From assembly GCA_003249095.1 (NCBI GenBank), contig QBMS01000017.1:2975-45985 (forward strand): 43,011 nt of DNA. The letters run 5' to 3'. Positions 1-8,814 of this stretch are shown piece after piece. This DNA is from Snowella sp. GTDB lineage: Bacteria; Cyanobacteriota; Cyanobacteriia; Cyanobacteriales; Microcystaceae. The translations under genes were made by a program, and so were the position numbers. Every line of letters starts with the position of its first letter. The first letter of the stretch is position 1. The notes under the pieces are model-generated. The model made no database searches, was not told the origin of the DNA, and saw only the letters and a program-made list of their open reading frames with translations.

Positions 1-133
1 CCTAGATTGAGCTAAAGAAGTATAGTGCGTCTTTTCATTAAAATCAGCACAGAAAAAATATTCGCAAATTTTATAGCCAATGCGATCGCCCAATAGCAGA
101 ATCAAATTCTGAAAAGTTCAACCAAAAATTTAT

Positions 134-159
134 GATGGGTGACACCGCGCCAACCCATC
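134..159. repeat. Short inverted repeat (hairpin) downstream of the AGCS symporter gene
   Basis: GATGGGT at 134-140 and ACCCATC at 153-159 are perfect 7-bp arms around a 12-nt loop. The hairpin lies just past the stop of the minus-strand symporter gene. There is no convincing U-tract, so it could be a weak terminator or a copy of a small intergenic repeat. The rest of 1-174 holds one HIP1 site and no gene that I can recognise. Confidence 0.4.
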
Positions 160-174
160 CGGTGATCGCATTTA

Positions 175-1671
175 CTAAACTTTATGAACTTTAAATTCTC
201 CTTTTTGGAGGCGACGCATATAACTTTTGAGGTCTAGCGCAACATCATCACAGAGAAAATAACAGCCTAAAACGTTGGGAATGGCTACCGAAATCAGCAT
301 TAAATCGCTTAAACGGATAAAAACCGTTGGATTTAACACGGCTCCTAAAAAAACAATCACTAAAAAGCTGAGTTTGAGAACTAAGGGATTTTTATCGCCA
401 AATAAATATTCCCAACAGAGTTCGCTGTAGTAACCCCAAGACATCACGGTTGAAAAGGCAAACAAAAAAATACAAACCGATAACAAATAGGGAAACCAGG
501 GAATCACTAAACCAAAAGCGGCTTGGGTTAGTTGCGCTCCATTGAGTCCTTGAAATTCTGGATTATTATAGGCTCCTGTTACCACCATCACCATTGCGGT
601 TAGATTACAGACAATGACTGTATCAATAAAGGGTTCCAAGACAGAAACTAATCCTTCTCGCACGGGTTCATCGGTTTTGGCCGCAGCATGGGCGATCGCG
701 GCAACTCCCTGCCCTGCGGTATTAGAATAGGCCGCTCGTCTGAAACCCTGGGCAATAACCCCGACTAATCCGCCCGTTACGGCTTGGGGAACAAAGGCAG
801 TGCTGATAATGGTACCGATTAATTGGGGAATGAGCATGAAATTGACCGCTAAAACCCAAATGGCGGCCAACATATAGATGCCACACATGATGGGGACGAT
901 CGCACCTGCCACCGTACCAATGCGTTTCATTCCGCCTAAAATGACGATTCCAACTAAAAAGCACATGACTAAGCCATAGAGCCAGGCTTTATCGCTCACC
1001 CAAGGAAATACCTGGGAAACCGCGAGATAGGATTGATTGGTTTGGAACATACTCGAACCCGCACCGCCTCCAATCATGGACAACACGCAAAATAAAATCG
1101 CTAAAATTTTTCCGAGTTTGGCATGACCTTTTTCTGCCAATCCTTTGGAAAGATAATACATCGGGCCGCCTGCAACGGAACCATCCGCCCGAACAATACG
1201 ATATTTTTGACCCAGGGTACATTCTACAAATTTCATGGTCATGGCGAATAAACCTGCGATCGTCATCCAAAAGGCCGCCCCTGGCCCACCAATGCTAATC
1301 GCGATCGCAACTCCTGCAATATTTCCCAGTCCAACCGTTCCTGCTAAAGCGGTGGCTAATGCTTGAAAATGGGAAACTTCCCCAGGCTCATGGGGATCAT
1401 CATAAATCCCTCTGGTGACATCGATCGCGTGTTTGAAGCCACGAAAATTGATGAAATTCATCCTTATCGTGAAGAAAATTGAGCCAATAATCAGCCAAAG
1501 CACAATTAAAGGCATTTCATCGATTTTAAATTCTAAAATAGAAAGTAAATCAACAATCGGTTGCAACAACTTGTCAAAAAAATTAGGTTCCTTCGTTGCG
1601 TCGGTCGCTGCCCAAACAGGATTTTGTATAAAAATTAGTAAGCATAAAAAATAGGAACAGAATCTTTTCAT
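175..1671 (-). CDS. Alanine/glycine:cation symporter (AGCS family)
   Basis: This 498-residue polytopic inner-membrane protein should import small neutral amino acids (alanine or glycine) with sodium. A hydrophobic signal-like stretch ending in VWA lies at residues 1-21, and about ten further hydrophobic segments follow. The AGCS signature is visible: the glycine-rich ATALAGTVGLGNIAGVA near residue 105, GGPMYYLSKGL near 167, and SNTAGQGVAAIAHAAAKTDEP near 315. The length is normal for the family. The ATG at 1671 is the only sensible start because it includes the leader. The gene stands alone on the minus strand. Family assignment is firm; the substrate is inferred. Confidence 0.93.
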   Translation of the reverse strand: MKRFCSYFLCLLIFIQNPVWAATDATKEPNFFDKLLQPIVDLLSILEFKIDEMPLIVLWLIIGSIFFTIRMNFINFRGFKHAIDVTRGIYDDPHEPGEVSHFQALATALAGTVGLGNIAGVAIAISIGGPGAAFWMTIAGLFAMTMKFVECTLGQKYRIVRADGSVAGGPMYYLSKGLAEKGHAKLGKILAILFCVLSMIGGGAGSSMFQTNQSYLAVSQVFPWVSDKAWLYGLVMCFLVGIVILGGMKRIGTVAGAIVPIMCGIYMLAAIWVLAVNFMLIPQLIGTIISTAFVPQAVTGGLVGVIAQGFRRAAYSNTAGQGVAAIAHAAAKTDEPVREGLVSVLEPFIDTVIVCNLTAMVMVVTGAYNNPEFQGLNGAQLTQAAFGLVIPWFPYLLSVCIFLFAFSTVMSWGYYSELCWEYLFGDKNPLVLKLSFLVIVFLGAVLNPTVFIRLSDLMLISVAIPNVLGCYFLCDDVALDLKSYMRRLQKGEFKVHKV

Positions 1672-1778
1672 GGTGTTCTCTTAGTTTTTCAGAATATTAA
1701 CGCCCTAGTTTAGGAAGAATTTCTGCATAAAACTGTTTCCAGAGAACCACACATTAATTTTCTCAGTCAAAAAAAGAA

Positions 1779-2081
1779 TTAGGACACCATACGGGAAGAT
1801 CTCCAGATCCACCAGCCCGCCAAACAGAGCGTACAGTTTCCCAAAACCGTTGTGGCGGCTTGCACAGTTACTAGCCAATCCAAACTGCTGGGATTATCAA
1901 AAAAATGCCAGGTACAAGCACACATGGCACTGATTAAGGAGGGTAGCATTCCCCAGGATAAAGCCCGCCAATAGTGATTCTGTGTTATTTCGCCATATTT
2001 CCAGACTAACGCGATCGCGACGATCCATTCGATCACACTTGAAACATGAATTATCCAGGTAGGAATTGACAGAGCATTCAT
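1779..2081 (-). CDS. Ycf49-like membrane protein (DUF2499)
   Basis: A 100-residue protein with about three hydrophobic helices (roughly residues 9-27, 41-60 and 69-93). It matches the Ycf49/DUF2499 family found in cyanobacteria and plastids: N-terminal LSIPTWIIHVSSVIEWIVA, a central MLPSLISAMCACTWHFF, and an aromatic C-terminal helix. Its function is not established. It lies 6 bp downstream of the DUF29 gene on the same strand, so the two are probably co-transcribed. The ATG at 2081 gives the full family length. Confidence 0.82.
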   Translation of the reverse strand: MNALSIPTWIIHVSSVIEWIVAIALVWKYGEITQNHYWRALSWGMLPSLISAMCACTWHFFDNPSSLDWLVTVQAATTVLGNCTLCLAGWWIWRSSRMVS

Positions 2082-2087
2082 GACAGG

Positions 2088-2531
2088 TTATTCCCAAATT
2101 TTTTGAGTTAGTAAGAGGTTTATTTTTTCGGAAAAAATATATTCATCGGGGAAAAAGGAATCGTACTCAATCCGAACATTTTCTAAGGCTTCTTGATAGC
2201 AGTTAGGAATGATCTCTAACAAATAGGAACGTAAACTAGGAGAATCCTCTAAAATATCCTGTAGCTTAGATTGGGTTCGTTTAATCGTCAATTCCCACCC
2301 TCGATAACACTCATTTAGGGGAACATAGCGACGTTTGAGGGCGTGTTCAAAAAGAGTAATCAGACGGTGTTTGATTTCACGGCGATCGCTACGAGTCAAG
2401 CCTTCTATTTCCTCAATGAGATGTTCCCAGTCTAAGTTTTCCGTGTTTTTTGCTTTTAGTTTTTCAACCGTATCTTTTACCCACAGCGAAAAATCCTGTT
2501 CGTAGAGAGTTTGAGTAATGCTATGGTTCAT
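2088..2531 (-). CDS. DUF29 family protein
   Basis: A small soluble protein with the DUF29 pattern common in cyanobacteria: an N-terminal LYEQDFSLWV, then LDWEHLIEEIEGLTRSDRR, then a helical part with FEHALKRRYVP. Function is unknown. I chose the ATG at 2531 (MNHSITQTLYEQDF) over one six codons upstream because DUF29 proteins usually begin only a few residues before the YxxDF motif. It precedes the ycf49-like gene by 6 bp. The window has a second, more divergent DUF29 gene at 22812-23300. Confidence 0.82.
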   Translation of the reverse strand: MNHSITQTLYEQDFSLWVKDTVEKLKAKNTENLDWEHLIEEIEGLTRSDRREIKHRLITLFEHALKRRYVPLNECYRGWELTIKRTQSKLQDILEDSPSLRSYLLEIIPNCYQEALENVRIEYDSFFPDEYIFSEKINLLLTQKIWE

Positions 2532-2776
2532 AGTCTTTATTCTATGCAAGAATAGGTTTTGAAGTTGAATCTTAAGAAATTATAAATCATTTGTCCATTC
2601 TCTGATTAATTACAATAAAAACGCGATCGCCGTTTAATTTCTTTCTTACAAAAAGCGATCTCTCTGAAATTTATACTTTTTGGGTAGGCTAGATTAAGAA
2701 GCACAACCAAATCAATTATTTATATCAGTATAAGTTGAGTTTTCTACGGTCAAACCAACCTACATTTGCTAACAAA

Positions 2777-2995
2777 TTAGGCGGCAACATTAACCGAAAT
2801 TTCCGCGATTAAAGGATTATCTTTTTGTAATTGACTCACACCTAAAATTGAAAAGCCTAATACATTTCCCTGAAGATCAACTCTGGTCATAATTGCGTCA
2901 TTTTCTGTTTCCTGCATATAACCTGGTTTATCGGAAAAAAGAACTTCTAAGAAATCACCTTCTTTGTCAAACCAAATTTTCAAGTTAGTGGCCAT
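2777..2995 (-). CDS. DUF2283 protein, probable antitoxin of a small TA pair
   Basis: A 72-residue protein with the DUF2283 pattern: an early IWFDKEGDFLEVLF strand pair, an acidic middle, and DLQGNVLGFSILGVSQL. DUF2283 genes commonly pair with a small DUF4258 or RelE/BECR-like partner, and the gene just upstream (2980-3294) fits that. The two reading frames overlap by 16 bp, which implies translational coupling. Antitoxin function is inferred from family and context; no DNA-binding domain is obvious. Confidence 0.75.
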   Translation of the reverse strand: MATNLKIWFDKEGDFLEVLFSDKPGYMQETENDAIMTRVDLQGNVLGFSILGVSQLQKDNPLIAEISVNVAA

Positions 2996-3294
2996 AGTAA
3001 TTCTCCTTGCTTAATTCTATCAGTCAAATAAGCTGTTAATAAAAAGGCATCGTTATCGAGATATTTGGTAACAACACATAGCCATTTATCTCCAACTAGA
3101 GTATTAAGATAATAACGATAATTCAGAATAACTTGACTATCGGTGTTAGATTTTCTAACTTGTTCGGGATGTTGAAGAGTTTCTTCTATCCTCTCCTGTA
3201 ACGTAGCCATTTCGGGATGACCTAGTATGTGTATTAATCTTTCTTCTGTGAGACGTACAGGAAAGCCTCGATAATCTGTTAGTCTTTTGGTCAT
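2980..3294 (-). CDS. Small BECR/DUF4258-like protein, probable toxin partner
   Basis: This 104-residue protein has the layout of BECR-fold (Barnase/EndoU/ColicinE5/RelE-like) nucleases. An N-terminal helix contains LTEERLIHILGHPEM. Then come LQERIEETLQHPEQVRKS and strands VILNYRYYLN, KWLCVVTKYL and AFLLTAYLTDRIKQGE. The His near residue 24, the Arg near 47 and the C-terminal TAYLTDRIK are typical of phage or DUF4258-like toxins that act on RNA. It is upstream of and overlaps the DUF2283 gene, so this is a toxin-first arrangement. Toxicity is inferred. Confidence 0.6.
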   Translation of the reverse strand: MTKRLTDYRGFPVRLTEERLIHILGHPEMATLQERIEETLQHPEQVRKSNTDSQVILNYRYYLNTLVGDKWLCVVTKYLDNDAFLLTAYLTDRIKQGELLWPLT

Positions 3295-3420
3295 CAGAAT
3301 TTTTAGAAGCTCACAAGATAATGCTCATTATATTAAAGTTTATATCGCGTCTTTTGAGATAAAAGCCAACTTTTTGTAGAGCTTTTACACAGTTTTTGCC
3401 TCAAATACTGGGAAGTTTAC

Positions 3421-3627
3421 TCATACAACAACCAGAAAAGTTTCAAACGTTTCTTCTGGGATAGGTAAACTGTCTTCTTGTAATGCTGCAATATAGCCCG
3501 AAATGGCTTCTTTAATATTAGCAAGTGCTATTTCCTTCGTTTTTCCCTGACTAATACATCCTTTTACGCTTGGACATTCAGCAATCCAGCAGCCATCTTC
3601 ATCTTTATAGGTAATGACTTGTCTCAT
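3421..3627 (-). CDS. HicB-like antitoxin without a visible HicA partner
   Basis: A 68-residue HicB-type protein with the partial RNase H fold typical of the family: VITYKDEDGCWIAECPSVKGCISQGKT, then EIALANIKEAISGYIAAL. HicB normally neutralises the HicA mRNA interferase, which is about 60 residues with a double-stranded RNA-binding fold. No HicA-like frame is visible in 3295-3420 or 3628-3750, so this is an orphan. I start it at the ATG at 3627 (MRQVITYKD) because the 21 residues upstream do not fit the family. A C-terminal DNA-binding tail is also absent. Confidence 0.78.
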   Translation of the reverse strand: MRQVITYKDEDGCWIAECPSVKGCISQGKTKEIALANIKEAISGYIAALQEDSLPIPEETFETFLVVV

Positions 3628-3750
3628 GGTTTTTGAGTGATTGAAAGTTAGCGTTCGATAGAAGTACTTTAACAAAAATAGCTGGCTCATCGCGATCGCC
3701 GTTCAACTCCCATAAATAAAATGCGATCGCCGTTTAATTTGTCTAAAAAC

Positions 3751-5460
3751 CTATCTTTCTTGAGTCATGAGAGCCGCTACACTAGGCAGAGAAAAATCTC
3801 GTACCGCATTCATCGCCACCGTAAATAACTGCTGGGGCTTAAATTCATCCTTAATTAAAACCCACAGGCGTTGGACTTCGGCAGTGTGTAAACGATCATC
3901 TTCTGTCAGAGCCAACAGCAATTGTCGTCTTAAATAACGACCCTCATCAGATAAAAGGTATTGAATGCCGAGTTGGGCCGTTGGCAATAGGTCAAACTGA
4001 TTATCGGATTGGGCGATCGCGATCATATTTTCCAGACGTTGCCACTGGAATTTACCATCTTTGAATAGCACATCTAACAATTGTCTGCGTAATTGGGGAG
4101 ATTCACCCGTCAGTAAGCGTTTAGCGACAAAGGGATAGGCGACTTCCACAATTTTAAAATTAGCATCTAAGCTGAGGGCTAATCCTTCCTGGGTAACGAG
4201 GGAACGAATAATTAGGGCAAATTTCGCGGGAACTCGGAAGGGATATTGGTACATCAATTCCGAAAAATCATCGGTGATGGTTTTGAAATTAAAGTCTTTA
4301 ACACTCTGCCCGATCGCATCTCCCAACACTTTTTCTAAGGCAGGAATGATCGGTTGAATATTGGTTTCAGGGGCAAGAAAACCGAGGCGCACAAAGTCAT
4401 CGGCTAGGGCATTGTAATCTTGATTAATCAGTTGAACAATGGAACTGGCAATAGTTTCTTTGGTAACGGTTTCCAGTTGATCCATCATGCCAAAGTCAAT
4501 ATAGGCCATGCGGCCATCGCGAGTGGCAAATAAATTTCCAGGATGGGGATCAGCGTGGAAAAATCCATGTTCCAACAGTTGTCGCAAGCCAGAAGTTACC
4601 CCAATCCGAACGATTTCATTGGGATCAATACCCGCCGCTCGAATACTCTCGGTATCAGTGAGTTTAAAACCGTTAATCCATTCGAGGGTCAACACATGGC
4701 GATCGCTGTATTGCCAATAGATAACAGGAACTTTGACTTCTGGATCATTATGAAAGTTTTCTGCAAATTTTTCGGCATTATGGCCTTCATGGATATAATC
4801 AATTTCTTCAAATAATTTAACGCCAAATTCATCAATAATCAGGGTTAAATCATGACCCAAATTCAAGGGTAACAAACGACCGAAATTTTGAGCGGCCCAT
4901 CGCATCAGATAGAGATCCAGACTCAGGACAGAGCGTAAGCCAGGACGTTGGACTTTCACGGCAACTACTTCCCCCGTATGGAGAACAGCGCGATAAACCT
5001 GTCCTAAACTTGCGGCGGCGACGGGATGGGGAGAAATTTCTCGATAGGCTTCATCGACTTTTAGGCCTAATTCTTTTTCAAGGATACTAAAGGCTAATTC
5101 GTTATCAAAGGGCGGTAGTTGGTCTTGGAGTTTAATTAATTCAACTAAAAAATCTTTACGAATCAGGTCGGGGCGCGTGGAGAGGGCTTGTCCGACTTTA
5201 ATAAAGGTGGGGCCTAGACGGGTCAGAATTTCTCGCAGTTCGGCGGCGCGTTTTAATTTATTTTTTTCAACCTGGTCTTGCCATTTATCCCACTGGAGAT
5301 GGAAGAAGAAGGTGATAAAAGACCAAAAAATATGAATTGTCCGCGAAATCACTTGCCAAGGACGATGACGGTAATAACTGGTGATCGCGTCTGGGTCGTA
5401 GTGAACAAAGCCTTGGACATCCAAACCTGATACAGAGGGACGGGGTTGTTGTTGTTTCAC
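3751..5460 (-). CDS. ABC1/AarF/UbiB family atypical kinase
   Basis: This 569-residue protein belongs to the UbiB/ABC1K kinase-like family. Members support prenyl-quinone synthesis or homeostasis and are numerous in cyanobacteria. Key features in order: the KxGQ motif (KVGQALSTRPDLI from about residue 88), the alanine-rich nucleotide loop AAASLGQVY (148-156), the lysine in VAVKVQRPG (about 169), the ExD region EIDYIHEGHNAEKF, the catalytic loop HGFFHADPHPGNLF, and YIDFG. The C-terminus has about 200 helical residues. The start codon is GTG with a weak ribosome site. It is monocistronic. Which quinone it serves cannot be read from sequence. Confidence 0.9.
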   Translation of the reverse strand: MKQQQPRPSVSGLDVQGFVHYDPDAITSYYRHRPWQVISRTIHIFWSFITFFFHLQWDKWQDQVEKNKLKRAAELREILTRLGPTFIKVGQALSTRPDLIRKDFLVELIKLQDQLPPFDNELAFSILEKELGLKVDEAYREISPHPVAAASLGQVYRAVLHTGEVVAVKVQRPGLRSVLSLDLYLMRWAAQNFGRLLPLNLGHDLTLIIDEFGVKLFEEIDYIHEGHNAEKFAENFHNDPEVKVPVIYWQYSDRHVLTLEWINGFKLTDTESIRAAGIDPNEIVRIGVTSGLRQLLEHGFFHADPHPGNLFATRDGRMAYIDFGMMDQLETVTKETIASSIVQLINQDYNALADDFVRLGFLAPETNIQPIIPALEKVLGDAIGQSVKDFNFKTITDDFSELMYQYPFRVPAKFALIIRSLVTQEGLALSLDANFKIVEVAYPFVAKRLLTGESPQLRRQLLDVLFKDGKFQWQRLENMIAIAQSDNQFDLLPTAQLGIQYLLSDEGRYLRRQLLLALTEDDRLHTAEVQRLWVLIKDEFKPQQLFTVAMNAVRDFSLPSVAALMTQER

Positions 5461-5759
5461 TGGTTATTTAAGTTCGTTTAAGCGGAAGGAATATTAAATT
5501 GGATATAAAAAACTATACTTTTCTTAACATGATAGCACGAAAAAAACACTGGTGAGTATAAATGCTGGGAGTTATGGGCGGTCAAGTTCTCCATAAATAT
5601 TTACAATGATTAACTTAACTTCTGCTCTGGAGTGCCATAGATTCTTTCTGTCTTGAAAATAAAGAAAGTCCATGTTGGTTATCAAAAATGTTAAGAAGCG
5701 ATCGCGACGGCGAGAATCACTTGATTTCATAAAAATAGACTTAACGAATCAAACAATCA
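5461..5759. other. Intergenic region between the UbiB-like and AmpG-like genes
   Basis: About 300 bp with no credible reading frame. It includes one HIP1-like site (near 5698-5705) and AT-rich patches that would suit the promoter of the minus-strand UbiB-like gene. I see no repeat, RNA gene or strong hairpin. Confidence 0.5.
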
Positions 5760-7046
5760 CTATTTCAGATCTTCATCATCTAAACCAGGTCGTTTCATTG
5801 TGACAGAATGCGAAACTTTTTCTCCATTCCAAGGGGCAAAAATGGGTAAAAGAGCCAGCCCAGGAAACGAAATTAGAAAACTTAGAAAAAAGAATAATGG
5901 CCAGCCCGTTTGTTTAGCAATTAAACCTGCGGGAGCGATTAAAATGTTTTGACTGAAGGCATATAAACTAGAGAGAAGGGCGTATTGGGTGGCTGAAAAT
6001 TGCTTGTTACAAAGACTCATAAAAAATGCGAGAAATGCCGCAGTTCCCAAACCTGCACAAAAATTTTCGATATTAATCGTCAAAATCATGAAGGGATAAT
6101 TTTTTCCCACGTTCGCCAATGCCAAATATGCTAAGTTGCTGATCGCCTGAAATCCTCCAAAAATCCAGAGGGAACGGTTAATTCCCAGTTTGCTCAGGAA
6201 AACCCCGCCCGCAAGGGTTCCAATAATGGTTGCAACCAGTCCCATTCCTCCTTTAATCGCTCCAATATCGGTTTGACTAAAGCCCGTTTGTAATAGAAAT
6301 GGGGTGGACATATTATTGGCGATCGCATCTCCCAATTTATAGAGGACGATGAAAACCAGGATCATCAAACCTGGTAAAAGTTGTTTTCGTTGGAAATAGT
6401 CGATAAAGGGATCAATGATTGCAGAACGCAGGGAAGTCGGCGGTGGATTTGTCAGGACTGGCTCTGGGGCAAGGGTCGAAGCGATAATTCCCACACCCAT
6501 TAACAATGCTAAAATCCCATAGACCTGGGGCCAGGCGAAGCGATCGGCCAAAATTAAGGCCAAAGCTCCTGTTGTTAATAAAGCCAAACGATAACCCAAG
6601 ACAAAAATTGCAACGCCTGCCCCCATTTCTGGAATCTCTAGCACATCCGTCCGATAGGCATCTGCCGCAATATCCTGAGTCGCACTAAAAAAGGCGATGA
6701 AAAGGGCATTAATTGCTAGCAAAACCAAAGCTGTTTTCGGATCTTGTAATCCCATGCCCGCGATCGCTAAAAATAATCCTAATTGAGTAATGACTAACCA
6801 ACCTCGTCTTCTCCCCAAAAAAGGTGGCACAAAGCGGTCTAGGATAGGAGCCCAGAGAAATTTTAAGGAATAGGGGATTCCCACCAAGCTAAATAAGCCA
6901 ATCGCCGCTAAGTCAATATTCTCCTTCGTCATCCAAGCTTGCAGGGTTTGACTGGTCAGATAAAGAGGTAGTCCAGACGAAAAACCCAGAAAAATCAAGG
7001 CCGACATTTTGCGACTTTGGAAGACTTTGAGGAGATCGGCAAACAT
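5760..7046 (-). CDS. AmpG-like MFS transporter (muropeptide permease family)
   Basis: A 428-residue major facilitator protein with about twelve hydrophobic segments. The N-terminus matches AmpG-type permeases: FLGFSSGLPLYLTSQTLQAW, then GLFSLVGIPYSLKFLWAPILDR, the cytoplasmic loop FLGRRRGWLV, and SATQDIAADAYRTD. AmpG carries GlcNAc-anhydroMurNAc peptides into the cytoplasm during cell-wall recycling. Cyanobacterial members are diverse, so the substrate is inferred. The ATG at 7046 gives the standard length. No partner gene for wall recycling lies beside it. Confidence 0.87.
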   Translation of the reverse strand: MFADLLKVFQSRKMSALIFLGFSSGLPLYLTSQTLQAWMTKENIDLAAIGLFSLVGIPYSLKFLWAPILDRFVPPFLGRRRGWLVITQLGLFLAIAGMGLQDPKTALVLLAINALFIAFFSATQDIAADAYRTDVLEIPEMGAGVAIFVLGYRLALLTTGALALILADRFAWPQVYGILALLMGVGIIASTLAPEPVLTNPPPTSLRSAIIDPFIDYFQRKQLLPGLMILVFIVLYKLGDAIANNMSTPFLLQTGFSQTDIGAIKGGMGLVATIIGTLAGGVFLSKLGINRSLWIFGGFQAISNLAYLALANVGKNYPFMILTINIENFCAGLGTAAFLAFFMSLCNKQFSATQYALLSSLYAFSQNILIAPAGLIAKQTGWPLFFFLSFLISFPGLALLPIFAPWNGEKVSHSVTMKRPGLDDEDLK

Positions 7047-7290
7047 GATTAAGATTTTTGTAAATGAGATTTTGCTATTTTATAGTGTTATGGCGGTTCT
7101 TTCTGAGAAAATCTGTTCAAACGCTTCTCTACCGAGCAATTGAGGATTTTTTAGCAATAAAGCCATCAAATTCATCAATATTCAATATCTGACCTCTTTT
7201 TCTAGATGCGATCGTCTCCTGTCTGCCTCAAAATTCATTAAATTTGATGATCATTAACCAAAATCTATCTTTAATGTCAAAAGAGGACTC
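7047..7290. other. Intergenic region upstream of the TnpB element
   Basis: Together with the element's left leader this makes about 360 bp without a gene. It should contain the promoter of the minus-strand AmpG-like gene. A short minus-strand open stretch around 7080-7190 has coding-like composition but matches nothing I know. A TGTCAA at 7275-7280 lies just left of the left-end hairpin. Confidence 0.4.
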
Positions 7291-7315
7291 CCGTTAGAGC
7301 TGATAGGCTTAACGG
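7291..7315 (+). repeat. Left-end hairpin of an IS200/IS605-type element
   Basis: CCGTTAGAGC at 7291-7300 pairs with GCTTAACGG at 7307-7315, leaving one bulged G and a six-base loop. The same stem beginning CCGTTA with a bulged G appears at the right end of the element (8655-8681). Subterminal imperfect hairpins of this kind are what IS200/IS605 transposases recognise. The exact cleavage point is not visible; I place it a short distance to the left. Confidence 0.6.
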
Positions 7316-7404
7316 CGAGATGAATTTTGAACAACAAAGAAACTGAGCGACAGCGAATCCCTACATGAGTAGTTATTTCGTGTAGGAAGTGCTAGACTTG
7401 TAAG

Positions 7405-8661
7405 ATGATAACACTAACTTACGAGTACAAGCTAATCCCAGATGACGCGCAGGTACAGGTGATTGAAGATACCTTGTCTGTCTGTCGTTCCGTCTGGAAT
7501 TTTGCTTTAAGAGAGCGCAAGGACTGGCTTTCTTCTCGTAAGTGTGATATCAATGCTTGCTCCCTTGAAAAGGAATATATTATTCCTGTCGATGCTCCTT
7601 ATCCCAATTACCATGTCCAAGCCAAGTATTTAACTGAGGCAAAGAAAACTAGCGAAAGATTAAGATCGGTCAATGCTCAGGTCTTGCAACAAGTCCTAAG
7701 AACTTTGGATAGAGCTTTTCTTGACATGAAATCAAAGAAGCTAGGTTTTCCACGTTTTAAAAATAAATACAGGATGCGCTCTTTTGTGTATCCTCAAATG
7801 CTTAAGGATTGTGTGAAAGGAAATTTGATCAAGTTGCCTCAACTGGGGTGGATGAAGTTCAGGAAGTCAAGGGATATTCCCGAAGGCTTTGAGATCAAGC
7901 AAGCAAGAATTATTAGAAGAGCATCGGGTTATTTTGTGATGCTCTCGCTTCAGTTAGATGTCAATGTTCCCGATGTACCCTTTCGTGGGCATCCATTAGG
8001 TATTGACTTAGGGCTGGATAAATTTCTGGCAACTTCTGATGGACAGCTTGTGAACAGACCCCGATTTTTAGATCGACTACAACGTGAGCTTAAATTGCTA
8101 CAACGTGGATTACGAAATAAAAAGAAAGGCTCTAATAATCGTCACAAGTTGAATCGAAGAATTGCTCGATTACACCAACGAATTTCTGATACCCGCAAAG
8201 ATTGGCACTTTAAGTTAGCCCATTCTCTTTGTGACCAAGCTCAATCAATATTTATCGAAGATATTAATTTTATATCTTGGGCAAAAGGGATGTTAGGAAA
8301 GCATACTTTGGATGCCGCTTTTGGACAGTTTGTTAATATCCTTAAATGGGTAGCATGGAAGCGAGATGTTTTTGTCGCAGAAGTTGACAAAAATTACACT
8401 TCTCAAATTTGCCCTAATTGTGAGTCTCATACAGGAAAGAAATTATTGTCTGAACGAGAACACAACTGTCCCGAATGTGGTTACAAAGCCCATCGAGATA
8501 TTGCGGCGGCACAAGTTATCAGAAATCGTGGTATTGAAAATGCGCTAGGGCATGGCGTATCTAAAAATGTCTGTGGAGACGGTCTAGCGGGGGCAGCAAT
8601 GTCTAGCAAAGAGTCTGCGAAACAGAAACTCTTAAGTGTGAGCTTAAGAATCCCCCGTTAG
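7405..8661 (+). CDS. tnpB: TnpB-type RNA-guided nuclease of an IS200/IS605 (IS1341-like) element
   Basis: This 418-residue OrfB/TnpB protein has an N-terminal helix-turn-helix region (YEYKLIPDDAQVQVIEDTL). The split RuvC core looks intact: Asp in GIDLGLDKF near residue 199, Glu in IEDINF near 284, and Asp in AHRDIAAAQVI near 363. A four-cysteine zinc finger lies between the last two (CPNC near 335, CPEC near 354). TnpB proteins are guided by an RNA from the right end of the element and cut at a target-adjacent motif. No tnpA lies beside it, so mobility would depend on a transposase in trans. The stop codon sits inside the right-end hairpin. Confidence 0.93.
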   Translation: MITLTYEYKLIPDDAQVQVIEDTLSVCRSVWNFALRERKDWLSSRKCDINACSLEKEYIIPVDAPYPNYHVQAKYLTEAKKTSERLRSVNAQVLQQVLRTLDRAFLDMKSKKLGFPRFKNKYRMRSFVYPQMLKDCVKGNLIKLPQLGWMKFRKSRDIPEGFEIKQARIIRRASGYFVMLSLQLDVNVPDVPFRGHPLGIDLGLDKFLATSDGQLVNRPRFLDRLQRELKLLQRGLRNKKKGSNNRHKLNRRIARLHQRISDTRKDWHFKLAHSLCDQAQSIFIEDINFISWAKGMLGKHTLDAAFGQFVNILKWVAWKRDVFVAEVDKNYTSQICPNCESHTGKKLLSEREHNCPECGYKAHRDIAAAQVIRNRGIENALGHGVSKNVCGDGLAGAAMSSKESAKQKLLSVSLRIPR

Positions 8662-8695
8662 ATTGCGTAAGCAATTAGCGGTGGGAGTATGTCAA
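8560..8695 (+). ncRNA. Candidate right-end RNA (reRNA/omega RNA) of the TnpB element
   Basis: In characterised TnpB systems the guide RNA scaffold spans the 3' end of tnpB and the right end, and the guide is the adjoining flank. Here the final roughly 100 nt of tnpB plus the hairpin at 8655-8681 would form the scaffold. A TCAA at 8692-8695 resembles the right cleavage site of IS608-type elements. The guide would then start at about 8696. The 5' limit is a guess; no transcript evidence is available. Confidence 0.4.
8655..8681 (+). repeat. Right-end hairpin of the IS200/IS605-type element
   Basis: CCGTTAGATTGC at 8655-8666, loop GTAA at 8667-8670, and GCAATTAGCGG at 8671-8681 form an 11-bp stem with one bulged G and one G-T pair. 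Flanking CCC/GGG can extend it. It mirrors the left-end hairpin in its first six bases and its bulge. The tnpB stop codon (8659-8661) lies within the stem. Confidence 0.65.
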
Positions 8696-8814
8696 TAATA
8701 TTAATCTGTTCTTTTGATCCATAAGTTGGCACTCATACTTGGGGGAATAACTTTTAGATTAAGAGGCGAAATTGCATAGGCTATTTGGCCATCTCAAAGT
8801 ATTAAAAATAAATT

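Noticed and set aside
722-1270. Minus-strand open frames of 80 and 93 codons inside the AGCS symporter gene
   Set aside because: They lie wholly within the symporter coding sequence in another phase and have no recognisable domain.
7080-7190. A short minus-strand coding-like stretch (LLKNPQLLGREAFEQIF)
   Set aside because: Too short, with frame changes around it, and no family recognised.
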